Positions 28,674 to 39,933 of a stretch of DNA of 64,000 bases are shown piece by piece. The notes beneath the pieces are model-generated. The model ran no database searches. It worked only from the letters and a program-made list of their open reading frames with translations, and was not told the DNA's origin. The stretch's first letter is position 1; every line of letters begins with the position of its first letter. Origin of the DNA: Tritrichomonas musculus. Lineage: Eukaryota; Parabasalia; Tritrichomonadida; Tritrichomonadidae. Made by a program: the position numbers and the translations under genes. The stretch lies in contig JAPFFF010000005.1 in NCBI GenBank assembly GCA_039105265.1, positions 4,635,501 through 4,699,500 on the forward strand, in the 5' to 3' direction.

Positions 28674-31124
28674 ATGTTATTTTATATTTTTATCTTTATA
28701 AAGTGTATTTTAGGTGCATCATATTTCAGCGAATGCAATTTTGAGGATTCAATTAAATCATTATCAAACGATAAGCTTCAATTAACGCCAACCATAATTA
28801 ACAAAAATCATTTCTGTAATATTCACGATTTTTTTGATGTGACTTTTGAAAGTGATCCACAAACAAAGATTCAAATTACATAAATCCCAGATAATCTTTT
28901 TTGCGACTGCTTTATCAGAACACTTACACTATCTGAAGAAATTACAACAATTGGAGCTTCCTCATTTGCCTATTGCACGATCAATGAAATAAAGTTTCAT
29001 CCTAAATCAAAACTGACTGAAATACGCGAATATGCTTTTTATCAGGCGCAAATTACAAGTGAATTTCAATTTCCGTGTTCAATTCACAACATCGGCTATT
29101 ATTCGTTTGCATACAGTAAATTACTGTCATCAATAATACTCCCAAATAGTGTTACATCAATCGGTGATTATGCTTTTTCGAATTGCAAATCATTGAAATC
29201 AATAACACTCTCAAAAAGTGGAATAACAATTGGCGAATATGCTTTTTCTGATTGTGAATCATTGTCAAAAATAACACTCTCAGATGGTGTTTCATCGATT
29301 GGAAAACATGCTTTTAAAGGATGTGGTAAATTAGAAGCGATCACAGTTAGCTCAGGTAATCTACATTTTAAATCATTTGAAGGTGTCCTTTTCAACAAAG
29401 ATGTGAGTGAACTTTTATACTATCCATCTGGCAAAAAGGCAACAACATATACAGTTCCGAACTCTGTCAAAACCATTGGTAACTTTGCTTTTTGGAGTTG
29501 CAAATCATTGTCATCAATAAAACTCCCAAATAATTTAACATCAATTTGTGATTCTGCTTTTTATTATTGCTTTTCATTGTCATCAATAACACTCCCAAAT
29601 AGTTTAACTTCAATTGGTGATTCTGCTTTTTATCATTGCAAATCATTGTCATCAATAACACTCCCAAATAGTGTTACATCAATTGGCAAATCTGCCTTTT
29701 ATTATTGCTGGTCATTGAAATCAATAACACTCTCAGATAGTATTGCATCAATCGGTGATTCTGTTTTTTATTATTGCAAATCATTAAAATCAATAATACT
29801 CCCAAATAGTGTTACATCAATCGGTGATTCTGTTTTTTATTATTGCAAATCATTAAAATCAATAATACTCCCAAATAGTGTTATATCAATCGGTGATTCT
29901 GCTTTTTCTAAATGCTATTCATTGTCATCAATAACTCTCTCAAATAGTATTACATCAATCGGTGAATCTGCTTTTTCTCATTGCAGTTCATTGTTATCAG
30001 TAACACTCTCAAATAGCGATTCTGTTTTTTGGCGGTGCTCATTATTACCATCAATAACACTTTCAAATAATGTTACATCAATTGGCAAAACTGCTTTTTA
30101 TTATTGCAGATCGTTGGAATCGTTAACACTACCAGATAGTTTGACATCAATTGGTGATTCTGCTTTTTATCATTGCAACTCGTTGGAATCGTTAACACTC
30201 CCAGATAGTTTAATATCAATTGGTGATTCTGCTTTTTCAGTGTGCTCATTTTCATCAATAACCCTCCCAGATAGTGTTACATCAATTGGTAAACATGTTT
30301 TTTCGAATTGTCATTCATTATTTTCGATAACACTCTCAAATAGCTTAATATCAATTGGTGAATATGCTTTTTCTGATTGCAAATCATTGTCATCAATAAC
30401 ACTCTCAGATGGTGTTTCATCGATTGGAAAACATGCTTTTAAAGGATGTGGCAAATTAGAAGCGATCACAGTTAGCTCAGGTAATCTACATTTTAAATCA
30501 TTTGAAGGTGTCCTTTTCAACAAAGATGGAAGTGAACTTTTATACTATCCATCTGGCAAAAAGGCAACAACATATACAGTTCCGAACTCTGTCAAAACCA
30601 TTGGTAACTTTGCTTTTTGGAGTTGCAAATCATTGTCATCAATAAAACTCCCAAATAATTTAACATCAATTTGTGATTCTGCTTTTTATTATTGCTTTTC
30701 ATTGTCATCAATAACACTCCCAAATAGTTTAACTTCAATTGGTGATTCTGCTTTTTATCATTGCAAATCATTGTCATCAATAACACTCCCAGATGGAGTT
30801 TCATTGATTGGTGATTCTGCTTTTTATAATTGCAGATCATTGTCATCAATAAATTTATCAAAAAATTTAACATCAATTGGCGAATATGCTTTTGCAGGTT
30901 GCGGATCATTGAAATCAATAACCCTCCCAGAAAATGTTTCATCAATTGGCTATAGTGCTTTTGGTGGATGCAAATTGGAAGTGATCACTGTTAGTCCAGG
31001 GAATCAACATTTTAAATTAATTGAAGGTGTCCTTTTCAATAAAGATGGAATCGAAATGAATATATTCAATTCATCAGATGAAGATAATAAAAAAGACGAT
31101 GAAAGTTTTGACGAAATTCAATGA
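28674..31124 (+). pseudogene. BspA-like leucine-rich repeat surface protein with one in-frame stop
   Basis: From the ATG at 28674 the frame begins with a likely signal peptide (MLFYIFIFIKCILGASYFSE), followed by a lead region and then about 27 LRR_5 units of 23 residues (SITLPNSLTSIGDSAFYHCK). It ends with an acidic tail (NSSDEDNKKDDESFDEIQ). A single TAA at 28881-28883 (after TKIQIT) interrupts an otherwise continuous frame of about 817 codons, so this is a recently inactivated gene, a read-through case, or a sequencing error. A segment of ~400 bp is duplicated inside it (about 29260-29650 and 30385-30780, both with KHAFKGCGKLEAITVSSGNL). No transmembrane anchor is seen. BspA-like proteins are secreted or surface adhesin-type proteins in trichomonads. 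Confidence 0.75.
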
Positions 31125-31230
31125 AAAATATCAAATTTACTTATAAGTAATTCATATGAATGATTTAAATGAGCATTTTACAGCTAAAAAGTTTTTTTCC
31201 CACGAAAATATTAAAAAATCATTCAACTTT

Positions 31231-31235
31231 AGAGC

Positions 31236-31273
<38 letters not shown>

Positions 31274-31281
31274 TATATATA
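31231..31281. repeat. Poly-T and TA tract
   Basis: About 35 T residues followed by alternating TA, directly abutting the left end of the TA-flanked element at 31282. It is typical of the homopolymer tracts that recur in this window. Confidence 0.75.
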
Positions 31282-32738
31282 GTTGGTGGACATAATTCTG
31301 TTTTGGAGACATAATTATGTTTTCACATCATTTCTATATATTCAAATTGGACTTTTTAAAAAACAATTGTAGAACAATTAATATCATATTGGATACATTC
31401 TATTCCCAGATTTTCATTCACTTTTATCAAACTAAATTTGATCATAAATATGACATCGAATTTTTAATTTCTGAATATTTTTTTATTATTTGAAAAAAAT
31501 TATAATTTACTTTTCATCTATAATTAAAATGTATCATTATTATTTATTGAAATAAAATAGATAATTAGAAAAAATGGTTTCATTTTCATTTCACTACTCA
31601 AAAAACTCATTTCATATCACATTTCATGCTTTTACCATAAAAAAAAGGTTGTTTTAATTTGCTCTAACATAGTTATTATTTTAGAATATAATGTATATAT
31701 TATATTTTAGAAAAAAAATTATTGAAATAATAATTATATAAAAAGAAAAAGTGTTTTCAAAATATGACAAAAATCATTCATACAAAATTACTAATTTTGA
31801 AAAATGAGTTTATTTTATTTCAAATTAGATGCAGTATTAATCATCTATATGATACATATAATATATTAAATATAATAATATGGTTGAAAAAGAATCAATC
31901 TTGGAAAAATTTCATTTTTCTTTTTTTTCATTCAAAATCATTCATAAATCACTCATGCATAATTGATATGATTTCAGAATTACATTATTGATAACACATA
32001 CAATGAAATATATTATTAATCCTCTAAAAATCATTGTTGCCCATCAAGATTTCAGGTTTTTCTAAGAAATATACAAATTTCACTTTTTTATTTTTTCTAT
32101 TATAATAGCAATAAAAATAGCAATTAATCAATAAATATTAGGTAAGTATAGAAGAACTATTAAAATAATGAAAATAATTTCTCAATGTCTAAAATTGAAA
32201 GTCTTTTTAAGTTATTTCAGAAGTTACTCTTTTTCATTAAGGTAATAGATCTTGAGTAGAACCGCCAATTTTATTCTTTCAATATCGTTATACTATATGC
32301 ATTATATCAAATATTTAAATAAAAATTTAAAAGTTTTTATTTTTTATTGGAAAAAACCAAAAAGTGATATGATTTTTAACTTTATTTTGTGCATCAAAAT
32401 ATTCTTATATGAAAGTTTTTAGATATCAATTATCTGACAAAATTATATCATTACTGATTATGAATTAATGATATTATTATTAAATCCCAAGTTTCAATTA
32501 TTGAGAATAAAATAAGCATTTTGACTTTTTTTACATTAATGGCAAAATTTCATATAAATCACAAATATAATATCTCATTTAATTAAATAATGATGTACAT
32601 AAAATACATTAATAAAGTATATAATATTATCAAATTATCTTTAAAAAGTATTGAGAAAAATGTGTTTTATTTTTGTGTACCATTCAAAAAGTTGAGCAAA
32701 CATGATTATGTCCCAAAAACATAATTATGTCCACCAAC
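31282..32738. mobile_element. TA-flanked Tc1/mariner-like element, decayed, 1.46 kb
   Basis: Inverted ends GTTGGTGGACATAATT at 31282 and AATTATGTCCACCAAC ending at 32738 are flanked by TA on both sides. A second imperfect match (GACATAATTATGTTT against TCCCAAAAACATAATTATG) follows about 20 bp in. The interior is AT-rich and has no transposase-length frame; the small frame at 31764-31991 shows no DDE motif. Size and TA boundary suit Tc1/mariner; family confidence is moderate. Confidence 0.65.
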
Positions 32739-33524
32739 TATATATTATATTTTAGAATGCATATCGGGATATTTGATTCAAGAAAGTTATTGGAAAATAA
32801 ATAAACCACAAAAAGATATTTATAGCACTATTTCCAAAAATTCTATTAATATTGACACACCAGAAGAAAATAAACATGAGTTGCATTTTAGAATTGTTTG
32901 AATTACAAAAATTATTTAGGGTGACAACTCATTAAAGAATTTCAATAAGATGCATAAAAAGATGAAAAAAGAAGTGAACTGCAAAATATTTTATAAAAGA
33001 AATAATTAAATTAATTATCATTGAAATATATGATTATCAATTTCGCATCAAACAGCCTTCATATGTGTGATTGATTCAAAGAGTGATTCTTGTGTGATTG
33101 TTGAAACAATCAATCTGGAGTTGGCAATTTCTCTTCTATCGTTTTTATATATTTAATTTTGAGTTTCTTGTATATTGAAATCCTAAATTTAAAAATCAAA
33201 AATGGTTTTTCTTATGAAATTATATCAAAAAATGTTGTATAAATATATTTTAATAAAAAATGCAAAAAATTGTTTCTGTGAAATTCAATCCCAAAGGGAA
33301 ATGCTACAAACTTGGTATTTTACATTGACAATTTATCGAAAAGTTTATAAATAAAGAATAAAGATTTCTCTTATCAATAATCATCTCTATTTATCTTTAA
33401 ATTAAAGGAAAAATTATTTCTTATCAATAAGTCAAATAGAAAAAGCAGCAAAATTTAATATTGAAAGATGTAAAGTATTCAAAAATTGAACTTTACAAAT
33501 TAAGTCAAAAATTTTAAAAGACTC

Positions 33525-33526
<2 letters not shown>

Positions 33527-33560
<34 letters not shown>
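33527..33560 (+). repeat. Poly-T tract upstream of DBR1 copy A
   Basis: A run of about 34 T residues ends some 45 bp before the start codon. The matching tract in copy B (63151-63166) is only about half as long, showing length instability. A similar tract lies before the GH3 gene at 35763-35791. Confidence 0.8.
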
Positions 33561-33566
<6 letters not shown>

Positions 33567-33591
33567 ATTATTCACAATTTAATTAAAACAC

Positions 33592-33604
33592 TTCATTTTC
33601 GAAA
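33592..33604 (+). promoter_or_regulatory. Initiator-like motif at DBR1 start
   Basis: TTCATTTTCGAAA lies immediately before the ATG. It resembles the trichomonad initiator TCA(C/T)T with transcription starting a few bases before the codon. The same arrangement is seen at 35799-35811 and 38671-38682. Confidence 0.5.
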
Positions 33605-34606
33605 ATGGGTAATTTAAGAATATTAATAACAGGATGTTTGTATGGTGAATGGGATTTACTGTGTGATACAGTTGAACAACTAATTGAAGAAGGTAATCAA
33701 ATCGATATGATTATTGTGACAGGAGACGCACAAACGATGAGATTCGAAGAAGATTTAAAATCATTCGCAGCTCCAGCACATTATCGTCAATTAGGATCAT
33801 TTTACAAATTATATAATGGAGAAAGGAAAATACCAAGACCAACGATAGTATTAGGAGGAAATCATGAATCATCAGATTTTCTTCACTTGTTGCCATTTGG
33901 AGGATGGCTTGCACCAGATATCTTTTATACAGGACGTGCAAACTCTCTCATTATTGGAGATGTATCAATCACTGCGATTAGTGGTTTATACAATTCGCAT
34001 TATTATTACGAGAAAGTTGTTGAAAAATAACCAATTCGTTCAAAGACAGATTTACATAAATGTTTCAATATACGTGCTTTCTCATATTTTCAAATTCTTG
34101 GATTACATGAGACACAAATTATGTTATCACACGATTGGCCTTCTGGTTTTCCGAAAAAATATGGAGGCAAATATCTACAACGACGAAAGAAATGCTTAGT
34201 TGAATCAGATCAAAATAATAATTTTGGATTATATAAAGGAATGGAAATCATCAAGAAACTCAAACTATCTTCTTGGTATGCTTCACATCATCACATCACT
34301 TTCAAAACAAAAATCGAAGGAACTTCATTTTTTGCAAAACCAAAAATAGGAATGCGTAATTGGTATGTCATTACTGATGTCAAAAATAAGAGTGAAATTT
34401 TACCTTTCAAATATGGTGGTGAATGGATTTCTATCCTGAAAGCAACATCTGTAGAAATGTCTGATCTAAGCATTCTCGAAAAAGAGAATTGGGAAGAAAG
34501 ATGGAATACACTCAAAACTCAAATGGAACTTTTTGATGATTGTCCTGTTGGTTCTTTTGAATTGAATCTTTATGAATGCACTGCACGATTTTGTACTGAA
34601 AATTGA
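33605..34606 (+). pseudogene. DBR1: Lariat debranching enzyme DBR1, copy A, one nonsense codon
   Basis: The translated product aligns with eukaryotic Dbr1, a calcineurin-like metallophosphoesterase that cleaves the 2'-5' branch of intron lariats in the nucleus. Motifs: GCLYGEWD (family GCxHGxxD), VTGDAQTMR (GDFQAxR), DLKSFAAPAHYR, LGGNHESSDFLHLLPFGGWL, LSHDWP and the C-terminal SHHHITF. A TAA at 34028-34030 follows YYYEKVVEK, where copy B has a tyrosine codon, and the same frame then continues to 34606 (333 codons in all). The metal-ligand His of the first motif is Tyr here. Both facts say this copy is inactive. A working gene should exist elsewhere, since the parasite splices introns. Confidence 0.85.
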
Positions 34607-34705
34607 ATTTTCTGTCCAATTCAAGAAATTCGAGATTCTATTGAAAAGAAAAAGAATCAATAAGAAAATACATAATTAAACATAGAATTTATTTTATATT
34701 TATGA

Positions 34706-34825
34706 TTAAAATGCTTTTTCAAAATTATTTGTCCCAATAAATTTAATTAATACTTTGTCAAGGATTCTTCGAACTTCTTCCAAGTTTCCTTTTTTTGATG
34801 CTTTGATAAATTCAAGATTACTCAT
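34706..34825 (-). pseudogene. Short ankyrin-type N-terminal fragment (39 residues)
   Basis: The frame reads MSNLEFIKASKKGNLEEVRR then ILDKVLIKFIGTNNFEKAF. The first part is a typical first ankyrin helix pair (F.KA.KKGNLEEV..IL). Too short to be a functional repeat protein; likely a remnant. The rest of 34610-35790 is AT-rich with homopolymer runs and no gene. Confidence 0.5.
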
Positions 34826-35760
34826 TTTATTATCTATATATATTTCTCATTATCATTTTTGAATACTTTTCAGAATTTTTTGATTTTTTAAAACGAAAAT
34901 ATAGGAAAATCAGATGAAAATATAAATAGATGTCTACTTTAATTAAAGCTTACTTCCAAAGCAGTTTCAAAAAATCCATATTATTTTAGAATTGCTAAAA
35001 AGAAAAATAATATTATATTTTTTTCCAATCCAATTTTTTGGAAAAAAAAATTTATGAATTTTGTAGGATTAAGCATAAATATTAATACTATTCATTTATT
35101 GGCCACATTCCATACGTTAAAAAAATTTCTTTTTTTGTTTATTTTTCTATATTTTCTTTGTTTTTGAAAATAAAAATATATATTTATATTAATATTTTAT
35201 ATAACTGAATTTAATTAATATAAAATAATTTTTAAAAATTGTTTATTTATGGAGATATAAAAAAAATCTCTCAAAAAAATTACGAATTGTAGGGAGAGGA
35301 GGGTAAAAGAAAAGGTATTTTAATTTAATTAATATTTCAATAAAATGGGTTAATTATGTAGATATTTTTTATAATCTTATTTTTAAAAAATTGCTATTTT
35401 TTACCATAGAAACAAAGAAAAGAAAAAACTTATTTTTTTTATTTTGATCGTTAAGGACAAATACTAAGGTCATTTAACTTTTTCATAGTATATTACCATT
35501 GAAACTTCAATTCTATGAGTTTTATCAATATTGAATGGTTTACGAAAAAATAGGAGACTACCGCCTTAAAAAAGAAAAAAAATGCAAAAAATATTTTTTT
35601 TAATATATAATCAATCTATGAATAATAAGTATTTTATTTCCTCAAAAATATAATTGATTTTTCAACTTTTTTTACTCCAAAAAAGATCAAAAATATTTGA
35701 GAAATCTCATTGAATTCTGAGCATTGAATTGGACGTACGCCCTTAAAAATGTTGATTTAA

Positions 35761-35762
<2 letters not shown>

Positions 35763-35791
<29 letters not shown>
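35763..35791 (+). repeat. Poly-T tract upstream of the GH3 gene
   Basis: About 29 T residues lie 20 bp before the start codon and just ahead of the initiator-like TTCACTTTT. Confidence 0.75.
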
Positions 35792-35797
<6 letters not shown>

Positions 35798-35798
35798 G

Positions 35799-35811
35799 TT
35801 CACTTTTAAAA
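35799..35811 (+). promoter_or_regulatory. Initiator-like motif at GH3 start
   Basis: TTCACTTTTAAAA immediately precedes the ATG, matching the trichomonad TCAYT initiator pattern. Confidence 0.5.
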
Positions 35812-38379
35812 ATGTCTGTGACATATTCAGCTGATAGAACTGATCAAGTCAGTGAACTTGAAAAGAAAAATTCTGCTGCCGTTAGAAGCATTGTTGGAGA
35901 AGCTGCAGTTTTACTTAAAAATGATGATAATGCTCTCCCACTTGCAAGTGCAGGAAAAATTGTTCTTTTTGGAAATGCCGCCAGGAACACATTCAAAGGA
36001 GGAATAGGATCTGGATGTGTTAATATTAGACATGCTGTGAATATTGAACAAGGTCTAGAAAATGAAGGATTCATAATAAATAGTAAAAAATGGTTGGATG
36101 AATATGATGCCCACTTTAAAAATGTTAAAAAAGGATATGATGACAAAATAATGAGGAAATCAAAAGAAAGAAATTCGGCTCCTTCTTTAGTGACATTAGA
36201 AATTCCATTAGTTGAACGAACATTGCCATTGATTACAGAAGATCATATCAAAGACTTTGATACAGATGTTGCTATCTATGCTATTGGAAGAAATTCAGGA
36301 GAAGGTGCTGATCGTTTCAGCCAGCCTGGAGATTATTTTCTAATGGAAAGTGAAATAATTAATTTGGAATTCCTCACTAAGCATTTCAAGAAAGTTATTG
36401 TACTCCTCAATATTGGTGGTGTTATAGATGTAAAGCAAATTGATTCAATTCCTGGAGTTAGTGCAATTTTGTACATTAGTCAATGTGGTAATCAAACTGG
36501 AAATATTGTTGCTGATTTGTTACTTGGAAAAGAGGTTCCATCAGGAAAATTATCAACAACCTGGGCTTTAAATTATGGTGATTATCCACTTTCTTCAGAA
36601 TTCAGCCATCAAAATGGTAACTGGCACGATGAATACTACAGAGAAGGAATATTTGTTGGATATCGTTATTTTGATAAATTCAACATTACACCCAAATATT
36701 GCTTTGGTTATGGTCTTGGTTACTCAACATTTTCAATTGAAAACCCACAAGTTGAAGCCGATAATGAATTTATTAAAGTTAAAGTCAATGTGAAAAACAC
36801 AGGTTCCAAATATTCAGGAAGAGAAGTTGTTCAAGTATATGTTAGTTCACCAAAAGGACATCTTGATAAGCCAGTTCAAGTTCTTGTTGGGTTTGCAAAA
36901 AGTAAGTTACTTGCACCTGGTGAAAGTGAAGAAGTTAATGTTAAATGTCCTGTATGTTTTTGTGCTTCATATTGTGAAGAACATTCACAATGGATCCTTG
37001 AAGAAGGGACATATATTGTTCGTGTTGGAAACAGCAGTAGATCAACATCAGTATGTGCCAAAATTGAACTTGATAAACTTGTTGTTCTTGAGCAACTCAA
37101 ATCAGTTATTCCAACTGAAAAGATTGAAGAGATTTCAACTAAAAGCGCTATTCCTTATCAACCACCAAATGAAGAAGAACAACTTCAAAAAGCAAAAGTA
37201 ATCAAGCTTCATTCATCATCATTCACAACAAAAGTTGCAGAGTATCATGACAATGTTAAATTTGAGGATAAACATAAAGATCACCAAATCACAATGCAAG
37301 AAGTTATTGCTGGAAAATACACAATTGAAGAATTAGTTGCTCAATTAACAGTTAAAGAAATGGCAAGTATGGCAGTGGGCAAAGTTAGTAAAAAACTTGA
37401 AAGTGTGGTTGGTATGACATCTGCAGCAGTTCCAGGTGCAGCAGGTGAAACATCAGAAATTCTTCAAAATCGTGGAGTAATTTGTCTAGCTTTTGCTGAT
37501 GGTCCAGCAGGTCTTCGTTTAACACCTCATTTTCGTACTGATCCAAATGGAAAAATGAGGAAAGGAGGAGAAATTTATAGTGACATTGTTACTCCATTTG
37601 AAGATTCACAACCAGGTGATATCGATTGGAATCAATATTGCACAGCAATTCCAATTGCAACAATGCTGGCCAATTCATGGGATATAGAAATGCTAGAAGA
37701 AATGGGTAAGATCGTTGGTAGTGAAATGAAAAGATTCGGTGTTCATCTCTGGCTTGCTCCAGGAATGAATATTCATCGTAATCCATTATGTGGAAGAAAC
37801 CTTGAATATATCTTTGAATACTTCTCTGAAGATCCATATTTATCTGGAATTTGAACTTATCATGAAATGAATGGTGTCCAATCATTCCCAGGATTAGGTG
37901 TTACTATTAAGCATTTCTTCTGTAACAATCAAGAAGACAATAGATGCTTCGCTAACGAGCATTTAAATGAAAGAGCTTTGCGTGAAATTTACTTAAGAAA
38001 CTTCCAAATCCCAATTGAACTTGGTGAGCCATATTCAATTATGACTAGTTACAACTTGATAAACGGAGTTCATGCAGCTAATCACAAGCCAGTATTGCAT
38101 GATGTACTTCGTAATGAGTGGAAATTCAAAGGAATGGTCATGACCGATTTGTCCACTTCAATGGAAATGTCAAAAGAATTCGCAAGACCAAATCCAAGAT
38201 ATCCAAAAGCAAGTTTTAAAGAATGCATTAATGCTGGAAATGACCTTCAAATGCCTGGATGTAAGGAAAATGAAGATGATATCATTGAAGGCATTGAAAA
38301 AGGAGAAATTAAAATTGAAGATCTTCAAGCTTGCGCTATTCGAGTTCTTAATTGCTGCTATAAATGTCAGAAGCTATGA
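35812..38379 (+). pseudogene. Domain-permuted glycoside hydrolase family 3 gene, one in-frame stop
   Basis: 855 codons in one frame, with a TGA at 37852-37854 where the two GH3 fragments elsewhere in the window read Cys (SGICAYHEM). Domain order is reversed relative to most GH3 enzymes. The GH3_C alpha/beta sandwich comes first (VGEAAVLLKNDDNALPL to YGLGYSTF, residues ~30-305), then the fibronectin-like domain (~315-410, GREVVQVYVSSPKGHLDKPV). The (beta/alpha) barrel follows (~510-855: FADGPAGLRLTP, LWLAPGMNIHRNPLCGRNLE, GVTIKHFFCNNQEDNR, MVMTD with the nucleophile Asp). This permuted order is known from rumen Firmicutes beta-glucosidases, so bacterial origin is likely. The nucleophile motif reads MTDLST here but MTDWST in the 4204 fragment. 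A three-residue local duplication ([10 protein letters not shown]) is also specific to this copy. Confidence 0.82.
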
Positions 38380-38670
38380 AATCAAAAAAAGTGGTATATT
38401 TACCATTAAAACTAGTTAATAATAATAAAAAAAAAAAGATAATTTAATATTCATATCTTAATTTTATTATCATTATCTTTTTTGGGCATGCTTTTTTTTA
38501 ATAATCTTTAGATAATTTTTCCCAATGTAACTATATAAGTAAATATTTTTTTACATTTATTATTCAAAAGAAAAATTTAAACTTTTTGAAGAAATAAAAA
38601 ATTATTCAAAAAAATTTTAATGAAAAAGTTTAAAATTTTCATTCAAAAAAATAAACGAATAAAATAACAG

Positions 38671-38682
38671 TCATATTTTACG
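38671..38682 (+). promoter_or_regulatory. Initiator-like motif before the DUF3447 gene
   Basis: TCATATTTTACG directly precedes the ATG at 38683; it fits the TCA-type trichomonad initiator. Confidence 0.45.
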
Positions 38683-39933
38683 ATGACTTCTCGCAAAGAT
38701 ACAGTTACGATTAGCATTCAGGACTTAATATCCAACGAAGAAGAAGATATTGAAAGAGTCGATTTCGAACTTTTATCGAAGAAATTTTCTGTCCCATTAT
38801 ATCAACTAATGAAATATTGCAAAGTTCTGAAAAATAATAATAATAATAATGATCTTCAAAACACCATTTCGGATATTTCGCGAAAGCTTGTCAGATGTCA
38901 ACAAGACGGAAATCTCAAAGAAAGGAGCATCAACCTTTTTTTTGACTTTTTGGAAGAACGAGTTGTTACCATTTCGAGCGATGAATACTGGGATCTATGC
39001 CGCCTTAGCAAGATATTTGAAATTCGTCTTCTAGAGAAATTTCTTAAGCAATACTCTAATATGAAATCGGAAAACATTGACTTTCAGATCAATTTGATCA
39101 ACGAATACGAACGAGTACGAATAGGGAAAAACGACTCAGAAACTGACGACGAAATATTTTTTAGAAATGAATACATTTCATCGATAGAGAAGAATTTCAA
39201 AGGCAAACTCGATGAATGCTTTTTGAGAGCGAATTTTTGTGAGTTACCTACTGCGACCGTTTACCGCCTTCTTGAATTAAATCAAGGAGAAAGAGTGAGT
39301 GCCGATTTACTGTATGAATTCATCAGTAAATCGAAAGAAGACAGGTTTCCACTGTTGTCTTTTCTCAAACTGCAAGAAATGTCAGAACCTAAATTGGAAA
39401 AGTTATTCCATGATTACTCAAAATCATCAGAAACGATGAAGAATAAATATTCACAGTATTTGATTTGCGATTTGGTTTATATTCAGCAAATTAGTGAAGA
39501 AAAAAAATCGCATGAAAGAAGAATCATAAATTTGGAAAAAGATAAAAAACGAATTGAAGGCATTTGTGCCCAAATAACTACAGAAAATGATCAACACAAA
39601 AAGCATATTGAAAAAATGAGTGAAGAAAAACAATCACTTGAACGAAGAATCATATATTTGGAAAAAGATAAAAAACGAATTGAAAGCAGATGTGACCAAA
39701 TAATCATAGAAAATGATCAACACAAAAAACATATTGAAAAAATGAGTGAAGAGCAAAAATGCATTTTAAGTAGACTTGATGCAATAATGAGAGAGAATAA
39801 GGAACTCAAAGGAGAGAACGAAAAGAAGATGAATAAGAAGCAAGGAAGAAAAAATCAAATAGAAATTGTTAAAACTTTTCTCCATAGATTTGAGAACTCT
39901 GAAGGAAATAAGCTAACAGGAATTTACCAATAA
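38683..39933 (+). CDS. DUF3447-type protein with coiled coil (ankyrin tail split off)
   Basis: 416 residues. The N-terminal ~260 residues are the helical leader common to trichomonad DUF3447/BTB-like ankyrin proteins (VDFELLSKKFSVPLYQLMKY, LFFDFLEERVVTISSDEYWD, PTATVYRLLELNQGERVSAD). They are followed by a coiled coil of three related ~42-residue units (ERRIINLEKDKKRIEGICAQ; IEKMSEEKQSLERRIIYLEK; SEEQKCILSRLDAIMRENKE). The frame stops at LTGIYQ, yet from 39921 another frame reads NLPIIQNDLLHLAVDLENLE, the first ankyrin repeat expected in this family, so a one-base frame change separates leader and ankyrin part. Probably a cytosolic scaffold; the partner is unknown. Confidence 0.75.
   Translation: MTSRKDTVTISIQDLISNEEEDIERVDFELLSKKFSVPLYQLMKYCKVLKNNNNNNDLQNTISDISRKLVRCQQDGNLKERSINLFFDFLEERVVTISSDEYWDLCRLSKIFEIRLLEKFLKQYSNMKSENIDFQINLINEYERVRIGKNDSETDDEIFFRNEYISSIEKNFKGKLDECFLRANFCELPTATVYRLLELNQGERVSADLLYEFISKSKEDRFPLLSFLKLQEMSEPKLEKLFHDYSKSSETMKNKYSQYLICDLVYIQQISEEKKSHERRIINLEKDKKRIEGICAQITTENDQHKKHIEKMSEEKQSLERRIIYLEKDKKRIESRCDQIIIENDQHKKHIEKMSEEQKCILSRLDAIMRENKELKGENEKKMNKKQGRKNQIEIVKTFLHRFENSEGNKLTGIYQ

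Larger units (their letters stand above)
33030..34610. repeat. Segmental duplication copy A (Polinton-free)
   Basis: This stretch matches 44320-45010 joined to 63066-64000, that is, the DNA on both sides of the Polinton. It includes the sequence AAAAAGCAGCAAAATTT at about 33443-33459, which is the unoccupied counterpart of the Polinton target. Copy A lacks about 170 bp present in copy B at 44701-44873. Confidence 0.85.
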
